Source: Paenibacillus xylanexedens
GTDB taxonomy: Bacteria; Bacillota; Bacilli; Paenibacillales; Paenibacillaceae
DNA length: 64,000 nt
Direction: 5' to 3'
Assembly (NCBI RefSeq): GCF_007676705.1
Contig: NZ_VEBF01000005.1
Location: forward strand, 186,001-250,000
Below, piece after piece: positions 54,862 through 64,000 of the stretch. Made by a program: the position numbers and the translations under genes. The stretch's first letter is position 1. The number at the start of each line of letters is the position of its first letter. The notes beneath the pieces are model-generated. The model was given only the letters and a program-made list of their open reading frames with translations, ran no database searches and was not told the origin of the DNA.

Positions 54862-54958
54862 TGAATACAATCCTTCTTTCTCGACCACTTTATAAACCGC
54901 ACGAATCAATCACACAGGCCACTACGAGAACAGTACCATCTTCCGATCGCTGTTATCC

Positions 54959-54998
54959 CCAGATTTTTTGATTCCCCTTTTTCAAGGGAAAAATCCGG
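54959..54998. other. Hairpin between the two GH13 genes
   Basis: CCaGATTTTTtgattCCCCT pairs with AGGGaAAAATCcGG in the 240-base gap. A TATAAT-like box nearby suggests the second GH13 gene may have its own promoter. Function uncertain. Confidence 0.4.
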
Positions 54999-55101
54999 TG
55001 ATAAAGGCGAGCGCTTCGCTTCTCCAGATTGGTTCTGCCTCTCCGTTAACGTGTGTCTGTTTTTCGCGGATTATATAGACTTTATTTATAGTATTATGTT
55101 T

Positions 55102-56730
55102 CTAAGCCTTGATAAGGTACATTCTTGCTTCGTATGGACGCAATTCGCTCTCTGACATTTCACCTGTATAATTGGATATCAACAGCTGATTTGGCTCTGT
55201 CAATTGCTCCTGAAGCGGAAGTTCAGTCGTATATCCCTGGAAATTGCATATGACAAGAATTGTCGTACCATACAACGATCGGGTATAAGCAAACACGTCT
55301 TGATTCTCTGGAAAGACCAGCTCATAATCTCCATATACGATGACTTCATGATCTTTTCTCAGTTGGATTAACTTCCGGTAATAATGGAATATGGATTCAG
55401 GGTTACTCAAACTTTCCTCAGCATGGATATGCGTATAATTTGGATTCACCTTAATCCAAGGTTCCCCTCGTGTAAAACCCGCGTTATCGGAAGCATCCCA
55501 TTGCATAGGTGTGCGTGCATTATCACGTCCCTTGGCGTAGATCGACTCCATCACGCTTTGTTCAGGATAACCTTTCCCCATTCTTTCCTTATAAAAGTTG
55601 AGCAATTCAATATCCCGATAATCCTCGATCGAATATTGAACATTCGTCATACCCAGCTCTTCACCCTGATATATGTAAGGCGTACCTTGCATGCCATGAA
55701 GAAGGGTCGCCAACATTTTAGCCGATTCAACTCTGAATTCTCCATCATTTCCCCAACGTGATACGATACGTGGCAAGTCATGGTTGTTCCAGAACAGACT
55801 GTTCCAGGCATCGCCCTTGAGCTCCGTTTGCCACTTGGACAGCACTGTTTTTAATGCCATCACATCCAAAGGTTTAAGATCCCACTTTCCTTTACCTTCT
55901 TGTTCGTCCAAGCCGATATGTTCAAATTGGAAAACCATTGAGAACTCGCTTCCGTCCGGGTTGCTGTACAGTTTGGCGATTTCTGGAGTGGCACCCCATG
56001 TTTCTCCAACGGTTAGCAGGCCTTCCGCTTTTTGAAACGTCTCCTTGCTCAGTTCCCTGATATATTTATGCAGATTAGGCCCGTTTCCCGTAATCTTCAA
56101 ATCCGGTTCTTTGCCGATTAAGTCGATCACGTCAAGTCGAAAACCACCAATACCCTTGTCAATCCACCAATTGATCATGTTGTATATCTCCTGCCGGACT
56201 TTTGGGTTTTCCCAGTTGAGATCGGGCTGCTTTACGGAAAATAGATGCAAATAATATTGCCCGATCTCAGGCACCCATTCCCAGGCTGAACCACCAAAGG
56301 TGGACCCCAAGTCGTTCGGAAGCGTTCCTTCCACGCCATCTCTCCAGACATAATAGTCATGGTACGGATTGTCTTTGCCTTTTTTGGCTTCTTGAAACCA
56401 GGGGTGTTCATCCGAGGTATGGTTCAACACCAAGTCCATAATGATTCGAATGTCTCGTTTCCCGGCCTCCTGAATTAATGTTTCCATATCTTCCAAAGAC
56501 CCAAACATCGGATCGATGTCCTGATAATCTGAAATATCATACCCAAAATCATCTTGAGGAGACTTGCAAACGGGTGATAACCAGATCGCACCGATGCCGA
56601 GTTCCTGCAAATACTCCAATCGGGACACAATGCCTTCCAAGTCACCGATTCCATCACCGTTACGATCTTGAAAGCTGCGTGGATATATTTGATATACAAC
56701 GGTTTCTTTCCACCATTTTTTATTTTCCAT
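55102..56730 (-). CDS. GH13_31 alpha-glucosidase (oligo-1,6-glucosidase type), first copy
   Basis: 542 residues with GH13 regions DLVLNHTSDEHPWF, GFRLDVIDLI (nucleophile D), VGETWG (acid E) and FWNNHDLPR. Cytoplasmic. It follows the LplC permease and precedes the second copy; the tandem suggests subfunctionalisation on different alpha-glucosides. Confidence 0.93.
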   Translation of the reverse strand: MENKKWWKETVVYQIYPRSFQDRNGDGIGDLEGIVSRLEYLQELGIGAIWLSPVCKSPQDDFGYDISDYQDIDPMFGSLEDMETLIQEAGKRDIRIIMDLVLNHTSDEHPWFQEAKKGKDNPYHDYYVWRDGVEGTLPNDLGSTFGGSAWEWVPEIGQYYLHLFSVKQPDLNWENPKVRQEIYNMINWWIDKGIGGFRLDVIDLIGKEPDLKITGNGPNLHKYIRELSKETFQKAEGLLTVGETWGATPEIAKLYSNPDGSEFSMVFQFEHIGLDEQEGKGKWDLKPLDVMALKTVLSKWQTELKGDAWNSLFWNNHDLPRIVSRWGNDGEFRVESAKMLATLLHGMQGTPYIYQGEELGMTNVQYSIEDYRDIELLNFYKERMGKGYPEQSVMESIYAKGRDNARTPMQWDASDNAGFTRGEPWIKVNPNYTHIHAEESLSNPESIFHYYRKLIQLRKDHEVIVYGDYELVFPENQDVFAYTRSLYGTTILVICNFQGYTTELPLQEQLTEPNQLLISNYTGEMSESELRPYEARMYLIKA

Positions 56731-56752
56731 GTTCCATTCAACCTTTCTGATG

Positions 56753-57646
56753 CTATTCTTTGACCGATCCTACGACAATGCCAGTCACAAAGTATTTTTG
56801 CAGCAGCGGATAAATCAGCAATAGCGGGATAACAGCGACTACGATTTTAGCTGCGTTCAGGTTTTTGTTCGAAATTTCAGTCAGGTTGCTGAGTTCGCTG
56901 GAATTCGTGCCGGCTTGAAGCAAATCGGCAATATTCACGTTAAGGGACTGAATATAGGTCATTAGCGGATAATTGCTGACTTTGGTCATATAGATCAAAC
57001 CACTGAAGAAATCATTCCATGTACCCACGATACTGAATAAGGCGACTGTCGCCAGCGCAGGAATGGACACAGGGACATACACTTTGAACAAGACCTGAAG
57101 GGGATTCGCTCCATCGATAAACGCTGCTTCTTCAAGCGCTCTAGGTACAGCAGAGAAGAAATTCATCACAAGGATGACACTGAATATGGGAACAGCTCCT
57201 GGCAGAACCAGTGCCCATATCGTATTCAGCATGTCCAGGTTTTTGATCAGCAGGTAACTCGGAATCATGCCTCCACTAAACAACATGGCAAAAATCATGA
57301 TATTCATATAAATGTTTCTGCCTTTAAATTCCCTTTTCGATTTGGATAGCGGATAAGCCATCAAAATAATCAGAATCATGTTAAGCACAAGGGTAAGCGC
57401 GACACGTAGAACAGATATGCCAAAGGAACGCCAGAACTGTGCATCATCAATAATTTTGGTATAGGCTGCTGTTGTAAAATTGACCGGAACGAGGCCTACA
57501 GCATTCGCGGATACCGCCTCGCTGCTGCTGAATGAAATGGCGACGATATTCCATAACGGAAGAAGGCAGACCAATGCCAGCATGATGACGATGACATAGA
57601 TGACAAACCGGCCAATTCGATCTTTAAAGTTTGCAGAATAGGACAC
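56753..57646 (-). CDS. ABC sugar permease, LplC type, alpha-glucoside locus
   Basis: 297 residues from GTG 57646 (AAGGAGG upstream, about 7-base spacing); an ATG 75 bases earlier lacks an RBS. Six TM segments and the EAA motif (ALEEAAFIDGANPLQVLFKV). It ends in GIVVGSVKE, typical of LplC/YtcP. Confidence 0.92.
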   Translation of the reverse strand: MSYSANFKDRIGRFVIYVIVIMLALVCLLPLWNIVAISFSSSEAVSANAVGLVPVNFTTAAYTKIIDDAQFWRSFGISVLRVALTLVLNMILIILMAYPLSKSKREFKGRNIYMNIMIFAMLFSGGMIPSYLLIKNLDMLNTIWALVLPGAVPIFSVILVMNFFSAVPRALEEAAFIDGANPLQVLFKVYVPVSIPALATVALFSIVGTWNDFFSGLIYMTKVSNYPLMTYIQSLNVNIADLLQAGTNSSELSNLTEISNKNLNAAKIVVAVIPLLLIYPLLQKYFVTGIVVGSVKE

Positions 57647-57659
57647 AGGTTTGGCCTCC

Positions 57660-58574
57660 TTAGAATATTTTTCTGTCCGTATATTTTTTGGCCAACTGGT
57701 TGGCAGACAAGAGCAAGACAATACCGATTACGGACTTGAACAAACCAACAGCTGTACCGAAGCTATACTGTCGCCCAACGAGACCGATCCGATAAACATA
57801 GGTATCCAGAATGTCGCCCGACTCATAGACAACCGGGTTATACAGATTATAGACTTGATCGAAACCGGCGCTCAAAATGTTGGTCAGGCTCATTACGCCC
57901 ATGAGCAGAATAATAGGCAGCATGCCTGGCAATGTAATATGCCACACTTTTCTCCACCAACTAGCTCCATCCATTCCTGCGGCTTCATACAGACCGGGAT
58001 CAATGGACGTAATCGCAGCCAAATAGACGATAGAACTGTAACCAAACTCTTTCCATACATCTGTACCAATAATCAGTGGCTGGAACCAGGTGTTGCTGCC
58101 AAGGAAATTAATATTTTCCAAGCCAAAGAACGCCAACATTTGATTCACAATGCCATCCAGACTGAACATGTTGACAACGACGGATGCCAGTACAACCCAG
58201 GATAGAAAGTGTGGCAGATAAACAATCGTCTGCACGGATTTTTTAACGTATTTGATACGAATTTCATTTAATAAAACGGAAAAAATGATAGCCATCATCG
58301 TTCCGAGCAAAATTTTGCCAATCGCAATTACCAACGTATTGCTGACGACCTGCGCGATATCCGGCAGCTTGAACATATACATAAAATGCTTCAGGCCAAC
58401 AAATTCGGAGCCGAACATGCCCTTGGCCGGTATATAGTCCTGAAACGCCGTAATGATGCCGACCATTGGAACATAGCTGAATACAAGCAAAAACAAAATG
58501 CCAGGCAGCATCATCATATGGTACATCGCACCTGGGCCGAGTCGCCCTCTTGCTTTCAAATTCCCCTGTTTCAT
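57660..58574 (-). CDS. ABC sugar permease, LplB type, alpha-glucoside locus
   Basis: 304 residues from ATG 58574 (AAAGGGG upstream). Six TM segments; the EAA motif is YEAAGMDGASWWRKVWHI. Partner of the LplC subunit 13 bases downstream. No ATPase in the window. Confidence 0.92.
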   Translation of the reverse strand: MKQGNLKARGRLGPGAMYHMMMLPGILFLLVFSYVPMVGIITAFQDYIPAKGMFGSEFVGLKHFMYMFKLPDIAQVVSNTLVIAIGKILLGTMMAIIFSVLLNEIRIKYVKKSVQTIVYLPHFLSWVVLASVVVNMFSLDGIVNQMLAFFGLENINFLGSNTWFQPLIIGTDVWKEFGYSSIVYLAAITSIDPGLYEAAGMDGASWWRKVWHITLPGMLPIILLMGVMSLTNILSAGFDQVYNLYNPVVYESGDILDTYVYRIGLVGRQYSFGTAVGLFKSVIGIVLLLSANQLAKKYTDRKIF

Positions 58575-58634
58575 GGATGAACCCCTTTCCTGAAGAAAGG
58601 CTGCGTATCGCAGCCCTGCCACTGTTCATGGATA

Positions 58635-60371
58635 TTATTGTTTCGATGCGATCTCATCTTCAATTTCCTGAATGACTTGATCACCACCTTGTTTCTTCCA
58701 GTTACTGACGAATGTATCGAAGTAATCGAGTGGTTCTGAACCCGTTACGATTTTGATAAACGATTCCTGTTCCAACTTCGTCAGATTAGCCCATGTCTGT
58801 TTCATACTTGGTGTAGTGCCAGAGAAAGCAGGTGTCATCCAGACAAATTTGTTTTCCTCAGTTAGTTTGTCGATCAGTCCAACTCCGTTGATCCGCGAAT
58901 GATATTTTGACCAAGCAGTCACATCATCCGTATCCATGTCACTCAAATAGGTTTTGATGCTTCCAATATTGTTCTTCGATTCGGTTGTTCGAACCTCATC
59001 CAGGGTAATTTCTCCTTTAATGCCGCGTACAACATCAGAGTAATCATCCAGCAGCGATGTAGCCGAATTGACTTCGATATTAAAAGGTCTCGTGGAACCG
59101 TCTACCCCAGTCTCCTGATACTTGGCAGCTTCCGGCATGGTTGTTGCAACATCTTTATCATTGGCAAGTTTATCGTAGAACAGGTTTACAATCTTAACGG
59201 CCAGTTCAGGGTGTTCATATCCTTTTCTTACCACAATAAACTGATTGGATGGATTGGCATGCGCCACGTTGACCTTGCCGTTTGCATCCTCCAACGTATA
59301 AGCCGAGAATTTCGCATTTTTATCCATCTGCTTCGCGCTAATCAGTCCCCAGTCAGGGATATGCCACGGTCCAAAGGCGATACCGCTTTGGCCATTGGCG
59401 TAGAGTGCGGTAATATCATCAAACGTGCGGGTTCCAAATTGCGGGTCTATAATGCCATTCTTGAACCAATCCGCCATGGTGCCCAGCATTTTCTTCGTTT
59501 CTTCTGTCGTGGAACCATACACGATTTTGCCGTCTTCACCATTCATCCAATATTGCGGGAAGGCTCCCTCGGTTGAGGCCACACCCAGCATCGTATAAGC
59601 AGAGCCATTATAATCTGTTGTATTCATCGTGTTCACAAATGGAATACCTACCGGGTTTCCGGATTGGCCAGGATCTCTTTTCAGGAATTCCAGTGCTGTT
59701 TTCTCCACTTCATCCAGTGAAAGGGCACCGTCTCCGTCTGCATCCAGTTGAATCCCCAGCAGATCCAGCCAATCTTGACGGACCCAAACCATCGTTGGTG
59801 CGGAATCCAGAGAAGTCGCCGGGAGGCCCATCAAACGTCCGTCAATCGTCGCATTGTCTAATGCACGTCCATCATAGGAATCGTACATCTGCTTGATATT
59901 ATCCGTGGCATATTGATCGTAAATGCCTGTCAGATCCTCAATCAGGTCATTATCAACCAGTTCTTTCAGTTCGTCTTTGGAATCGACGCGCATCATGTCA
60001 GGCAATTCCCCGGATGCGATGGCGAGCGAAACTTGACGGCTATAATCTTCGCCATTGGCTTCAAATTGATCTGTAATCTTGGCGTTAAACGCGTCTTTGA
60101 CCAGCCGGGTATACGCATTATTCTCATAGGTATCTCCAGCCGGCAGTTTCGGGTTGGCTGTGGTTACTCGTCCCATGGTTACGGTGATTTCGTCTTTATA
60201 GGCACTGAACGGATCTCCCGGCGTTACCTCATATTTGCCTGCTTCCTCTGCAGTAGGAGGGTTGGAAGAGTCTCCACATGCCGCTAGGGCTGCAACCATC
60301 AAGGCAGACATGGACAGCACGGCGAGACGCTTCGTCAACCGGTTGCTTTTCATAGACCAATTAGTTCTCAT
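58635..60371 (-). CDS. Extracellular solute-binding lipoprotein with an EF-hand-like loop
   Basis: 578 residues from ATG 60371 (AAAGGGGAATCG upstream). The lipobox LAAC marks the acylated cysteine. The LplA-like body contains a canonical 12-residue EF-hand loop (D-A-D-G-D-G-A-L-S-L-D-E, about residues 210-221), more complete than the DPDGNG segment of the other copy in this window. The likely ligand is an alpha-glucoside, judged from the GH13 partners. Confidence 0.92.
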   Translation of the reverse strand: MRTNWSMKSNRLTKRLAVLSMSALMVAALAACGDSSNPPTAEEAGKYEVTPGDPFSAYKDEITVTMGRVTTANPKLPAGDTYENNAYTRLVKDAFNAKITDQFEANGEDYSRQVSLAIASGELPDMMRVDSKDELKELVDNDLIEDLTGIYDQYATDNIKQMYDSYDGRALDNATIDGRLMGLPATSLDSAPTMVWVRQDWLDLLGIQLDADGDGALSLDEVEKTALEFLKRDPGQSGNPVGIPFVNTMNTTDYNGSAYTMLGVASTEGAFPQYWMNGEDGKIVYGSTTEETKKMLGTMADWFKNGIIDPQFGTRTFDDITALYANGQSGIAFGPWHIPDWGLISAKQMDKNAKFSAYTLEDANGKVNVAHANPSNQFIVVRKGYEHPELAVKIVNLFYDKLANDKDVATTMPEAAKYQETGVDGSTRPFNIEVNSATSLLDDYSDVVRGIKGEITLDEVRTTESKNNIGSIKTYLSDMDTDDVTAWSKYHSRINGVGLIDKLTEENKFVWMTPAFSGTTPSMKQTWANLTKLEQESFIKIVTGSEPLDYFDTFVSNWKKQGGDQVIQEIEDEIASKQ

Positions 60372-60407
60372 CTCATTCGATTCCCCTTTATTCTGATGTT
60401 CAATATT

Positions 60408-60426
60408 TGTTTGCGCTTTCATTATA
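60408..60426 (-). promoter_or_regulatory. Importer promoter -10 box overlapped by a cre site
   Basis: On the minus strand TATAAT (60421-60426) is followed by TGAAAGCGCAAACA (60408-60421), a cre with one mismatch to consensus. It covers the expected start site. No good -35 is visible, which fits an activator-dependent promoter controlled by YesN. Confidence 0.7.
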
Positions 60427-60589
60427 AAATGAAGTGAAGACCGATCGAGATAGGGATTGTACTGTCGTTTGGATAGAGAAATGTATCCGGTTTTCAACCG
60501 GTGTCATGAAGCATTGGTTAGCTTGTGATCATATATCCTACCTACTGACTTACATTCATCTATCTGCCCTTATGCTTGATCAAAAACAA

Positions 60590-60625
60590 AAGCCGTCAGC
60601 TCCTAAACCAGGAAGCTGGCAGCCT
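60590..60625 (-). terminator. Terminator of the YesM/YesN pair
   Basis: On the minus strand GGCTGCCAGCTTCCT-ggttt-AGGAGCTGACGGCT is followed by TTTGTTTTTG. It lies about 115 bases after the YesN stop. The gap 60372-60739 holds this and the importer promoter, no gene. Confidence 0.75.
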
Positions 60626-60739
60626 TAATTGATCAACAATCGATAAAATGTCTCTTGAATCCTTTATATGACGGCCTACAACGGATCATTTGGGAATACG
60701 GCGACTTCTTGGATGGAAGAGACCTCGGGAAGATGTCCG

Positions 60740-62146
60740 CTATTTATTTCCTCTACCTAACTGCCGATACTCACTTGGCAGAAGGCCTGTCAGTTCGCGA
60801 AAAATCCGGCTGAAATATTTTTCATCTGTATAACCTACTCGCTCCGCAATCCAGAAAATCGTGTTATTCGTATTGAGCAAGTACTCTTTGGATTTCTCTA
60901 CCCGGATGAAGCGGGAGTACTCATTAAAGGTTTTCCCCATCAGATCTTTGAAACATTGACTGAAATAGCTTCGGCTGATGTTGAGTTGTTGGGATAGAGC
61001 TGAAGCTGTGTAGGCCTGTTCCAAATCCTGCTGCACGATCATCACCGCTTTTTTCACGGCATCGATGATTTCCTGTGAATACGAAATCTGTTCATCGGCC
61101 TTTCGAATGCTTGCAGCAGTCTGTTTAATCCATTCTTCAACCTCGTACCAGGACTCGAAAGAATGGATCATCGAGATCCTTCCAAGGGTAGTTTGGGCAA
61201 AAAGGTGGTTCCACTCCATCACGATCGAGTACAGCAATCCCATCAACTGACCTTTATGTAATCGTAATGAGTTGAACTGGTCCATAAGTTGGTTGTAGTA
61301 GCTGTCATGGTGGGTCCATGGGGTTTGGAACCAACTTTGTTTAATCCGGTCAATGTCTTCATCCTGCGGTTCTTTTGAAAATGTATCTTCCTCATTCATC
61401 GAAACGGCAATGACTTGGTTATTGGGGTTGTACGCATAGAATAAAGACGTCTCTGTATAATTCATAATCCAGTTTTTGATTTGCGACCATGTTCGCTCTT
61501 GTACATCAGATAAAACCAACAACGTACTTTGGGGAACTTGATTCAGGGATTCCTTTAATTGCAGGAATAGTTGATCCTCTTCGTTTTGGGGTGCTACCCA
61601 CATCCAGCTATTTCGCTCAACCTCCCATTGGATCTGATTACCATGCACAGTTAGCTCTATTGGCCATTTGTGTTCTGATTTGCGATCCTGTGAAACTAGT
61701 GCATAGACACTTGAATACTGGACGTTGATTTCATTCTGTGAAGGCATCTTTGTTTTCGTGCTCGACAACCCGCTAATTCGGGTATGTATCCGATGCAGAA
61801 CATGTTCGAATTGCTCTTTCTCCAGCTGCACTTTGGCTATATAGTCGATGGCTCCGAGCCTCAGCGCTTCCTGGATATAATCGAAATCCTGATGCAGTGT
61901 CAACACGACGATATGAAGTTCCGGATAGAGCTGCCTCGCAGCTCGCATCAATTCGATCCCTGACATGACGGGCATCGCAAGATCCGTCAGCATCAGATCG
62001 ACCGGTTGTGATTTTAAGAAATCCAGCGCTTTCGCCCCGTTGCTTGCTTCACCTACGACTTCCATGTTGAACTCGTTCCATGGCATCGCAGAGCTAATGC
62101 CTTTACGTACCAGCTTATCATCATCTACAATCAATACCTTAATCAT
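60740..62146 (-). CDS. YesN-type response regulator, alpha-glucoside locus
   Basis: 468 residues. Receiver with DDD at 8-10 and phospho-acceptor D55 (LTDLAMPVMSG); C-terminal AraC HTH (SALSQQLNISRSYFSQCFK). It overlaps the kinase gene by 4 bases. Expected to activate the importer and GH13 genes. Confidence 0.93.
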   Translation of the reverse strand: MIKVLIVDDDKLVRKGISSAMPWNEFNMEVVGEASNGAKALDFLKSQPVDLMLTDLAMPVMSGIELMRAARQLYPELHIVVLTLHQDFDYIQEALRLGAIDYIAKVQLEKEQFEHVLHRIHTRISGLSSTKTKMPSQNEINVQYSSVYALVSQDRKSEHKWPIELTVHGNQIQWEVERNSWMWVAPQNEEDQLFLQLKESLNQVPQSTLLVLSDVQERTWSQIKNWIMNYTETSLFYAYNPNNQVIAVSMNEEDTFSKEPQDEDIDRIKQSWFQTPWTHHDSYYNQLMDQFNSLRLHKGQLMGLLYSIVMEWNHLFAQTTLGRISMIHSFESWYEVEEWIKQTAASIRKADEQISYSQEIIDAVKKAVMIVQQDLEQAYTASALSQQLNISRSYFSQCFKDLMGKTFNEYSRFIRVEKSKEYLLNTNNTIFWIAERVGYTDEKYFSRIFRELTGLLPSEYRQLGRGNK

Positions 62147-63855
62147 GCCGAGATATCTTCTCCTTTAATAGGCAATACGAGCAGTATGCTTGTCCCTGTT
62201 CCCAATTCACTCTCGATCACCAGTTGTGCTTCATCTCCGTACTGTGCCTTCAACATGCGGTGAACGTAATTGAGTCCGATGCCCATCCCTACTTTTTGTT
62301 GTTCAGCTTCACGATTGTTCAGCAGATTATGAATGGTTTCCTCGGTCATGCCTGCACCATTATCTTGTATCATAATGTTCAATGTTGCTGTGCATGTCAC
62401 TTCAATTTGAATAAAACCTTCGTCACTCAATCCATGATATAACGAATTTTCAACCAGCGGTTGCAGAATAAAGCGGGGCACAGGAATTTGAAGCACTTGT
62501 TCATCTGCAGTAATGCGGACGTCAAATTCAAAGTCATATCGAATTTGCTGCAAAATCAGATACTGCCTTAACGCATCAATCTCCTCTTCCATTGTGGACA
62601 CTTGTCCTAATTTGCCCAAATTGTAATAGAGCAGCTTGTTCAACGACTGTACCAGCTTGTCGATCTCCCCTTGTCCGTTCATGACCGCCAGCCAGTGCAC
62701 CGTATCCAGCGTATTCATCAGGAAGTGCGGGTTGATCTGATAGAGCAGTTTCTCCACTTCCAGATCTGCACGAATCTTCTCTTTCTGCTGCACTTCCCTG
62801 AAGAGGTCACCGATTTGATGCTGCATATTCGAAAATTCACCCAACAGAAAATCGAATTCGGGAATCTGAGTGCGCGCTCGGCTCCCTGTCATTTGTGGAT
62901 TCTTGGACATCCCATTGATCTCCGAATGGAACAGACCGAGTGGTTTGTAGACCATCTTCCACAGGAGCCAAGCGAGAAACACGGTAAAGCCGAGGAAAAA
63001 TAAAGCGACAAGCAAAATTTGAAGCAACCACTGGTTTTTCTCCTGTTGATATTGAGACTGTGAAATGACCGATACGACACTCCATTTCTGTGAGGAATCC
63101 TCCTTGAACCAGTGATACCCGCGGGATATTCCGTCCTTGGCAGGATCGGCCGTTAAGCTGGTGAAATTCTCTCCTACCTTCATGGCTTCCGGTATTTCGC
63201 TGTACACAATGTTGCCTTTACCATCCAGGATGAGATGAGATAATGCGCCGTTGTATTGATTGTAGCCCAAGATATCCTGTGTAAGGCGAAAGCCTGATTC
63301 TACGTAAATGAACACGTCGTTCCTCCCGGAAAGTTGTACTTTTCGCATAGCAGACAGAACGAGTTGATCATCAAATCGGTTCATACTCATATGAGGGCCA
63401 TAGTACTTAATGCCATAGGTTTGGAAGAGCACAGGCAAAGACTCGGGAGATAAACGATCCTTGATTGGAAAGTTGCCGAACTGCGTAGTACCTTCTTTTT
63501 GAAAGTAATATAGGGTCAATCCGATATTAGGATTGGTGAAGGTGACAACGCTTAACTCATTCTTTATTTCGTCCCTGGCCTCAATCAGTTCGAAGATATC
63601 GGAGGACGGGTTCAAGAATTCATCCATTCTTTTGCCTAAAGTACCCCTGTAAGATAATTGCTGCGTAACGTGATTCAGATTGGTGATTGAGTTCTCCAAT
63701 GAGGATGTCACCTGCTGTAAATTGCTACGGATGCCATCATCGATCTTATTTGCGAAAATGGAGTCGATCGTATAGTAAGAAATCGCAAATATACTGATAA
63801 AGGGGATAAACGCACTGAGAAAGAACAGTAAAAATATTCTTTTTTTAAGTGTCAT
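62143..63855 (-). CDS. YesM-type sensor histidine kinase, alpha-glucoside locus
   Basis: 570 residues: TM1 at 5-27, a Cache-like extracellular sensor, TM2 near 285-305, HAMP-like region, His_kinase motif INPHFLMNTLDT, and HATPase_c with VENSLYHGL, QDNGAGM and GLNYVHRM. RBS AGAAGGAG. First gene of the two-gene regulatory unit. Confidence 0.93.
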   Translation of the reverse strand: MTLKKRIFLLFFLSAFIPFISIFAISYYTIDSIFANKIDDGIRSNLQQVTSSLENSITNLNHVTQQLSYRGTLGKRMDEFLNPSSDIFELIEARDEIKNELSVVTFTNPNIGLTLYYFQKEGTTQFGNFPIKDRLSPESLPVLFQTYGIKYYGPHMSMNRFDDQLVLSAMRKVQLSGRNDVFIYVESGFRLTQDILGYNQYNGALSHLILDGKGNIVYSEIPEAMKVGENFTSLTADPAKDGISRGYHWFKEDSSQKWSVVSVISQSQYQQEKNQWLLQILLVALFFLGFTVFLAWLLWKMVYKPLGLFHSEINGMSKNPQMTGSRARTQIPEFDFLLGEFSNMQHQIGDLFREVQQKEKIRADLEVEKLLYQINPHFLMNTLDTVHWLAVMNGQGEIDKLVQSLNKLLYYNLGKLGQVSTMEEEIDALRQYLILQQIRYDFEFDVRITADEQVLQIPVPRFILQPLVENSLYHGLSDEGFIQIEVTCTATLNIMIQDNGAGMTEETIHNLLNNREAEQQKVGMGIGLNYVHRMLKAQYGDEAQLVIESELGTGTSILLVLPIKGEDISA

Positions 63856-63885
63856 GGGGACCTATTCTCCTTCTGAAAATAAAAC

Positions 63886-63914
63886 AGCAAGCCTCCTGCG
63901 TATGGAAGCTTGCT
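63886..63914 (-). terminator. Hairpin upstream of the kinase gene
   Basis: On the minus strand AGCAAGC...GCTTGCT is followed by GTTTTATTTTC. A TATAAT box lies at 63978 or nearby. The hairpin either ends a gene beyond the right edge or is an attenuator in the kinase leader. The last 140 bases hold nothing else. Confidence 0.5.
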
Positions 63915-64000
63915 CTGAATATACATTCAAGCGGACACGCTGTCTGTATCCTGTCCAAGTCCAATTTCCTTTCATCATTATAGATTGATATTCAAATAAG

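Overview
The window looks like a chromosomal segment of a Paenibacillus-type Bacillota. Three things point there: two copies of the YesM/YesN two-component pair linked to an LplA/LplB/LplC-type oligosaccharide ABC importer, bacillithiol-system proteins (a YtxJ/BrxC bacilliredoxin and a DinB-type S-transferase), and strong AGGAGG-like ribosome binding sites with frequent TTG and GTG starts. No rRNA, tRNA, CRISPR array, phage or insertion sequence was recognised.

Layout. 1-13.7 kb (minus strand) is a polysaccharide locus. An LplB/LplC permease pair and a solute-binding lipoprotein are followed by YesM/YesN, an FAD-dependent oxidoreductase and an SGNH hydrolase. Beyond a terminator lies a large secreted protein with two tandem xanthan-lyase/golvesin-like domains and a perfect cre site before its start; it runs off the left edge. 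13.9-19.6 kb holds an amino-acid permease, asparagine synthetase A, a LysE-type exporter, an MFS pump and an isochorismatase-like hydrolase. 19.8-24.3 kb is a beta-glucoside PTS operon (licT-bglP-bglA) whose promoter, RAT antiterminator and terminator can all be read. 24.2-27.6 kb is a thiol/redox operon (YtxJ, DinB, OsmC, thioredoxin-like, rhodanese-like) divergent from a GntR regulator, with matching operator-like repeats. 27.7-43 kb is a patchwork of transporters, hydrolases, an ABC-F ATPase and a DesK/DesR-like pair. It contains at least six decayed genes: LicH, a LacI regulator, a Crp/CPBP chimera, an erythromycin esterase, and a GntR/ABC-2 permease pair. 43.3-45.1 kb is a chemoreceptor. 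45.2-52.1 kb is a ureide-like locus that joins an allantoinase and a DUF6282 amidohydrolase to a sugar-type (CUT1) ABC importer, a stand-alone PucR helix-turn-helix and an FCD-type GntR regulator. 52.5-53.1 kb holds a YjdI-YjdJ-like pair. 53.2-63.9 kb is an alpha-glucoside locus: YesM/YesN, an LplABC importer and two GH13 alpha-glucosidases, with a cre site overlapping the -10 box of the importer promoter.

How the genes work together. Most of the window is carbohydrate sensing, import and hydrolysis, with local regulators (YesMN, LicT, GntR) layered under CcpA. The most novel-looking units are the FAD-oxidoreductase/SGNH/Xly-domain locus, the allantoinase-CUT1 importer locus, and the bacillithiol redox operon with its serine-substituted rhodanese. 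These are inferences from reading motifs and gene order; no searches were run.
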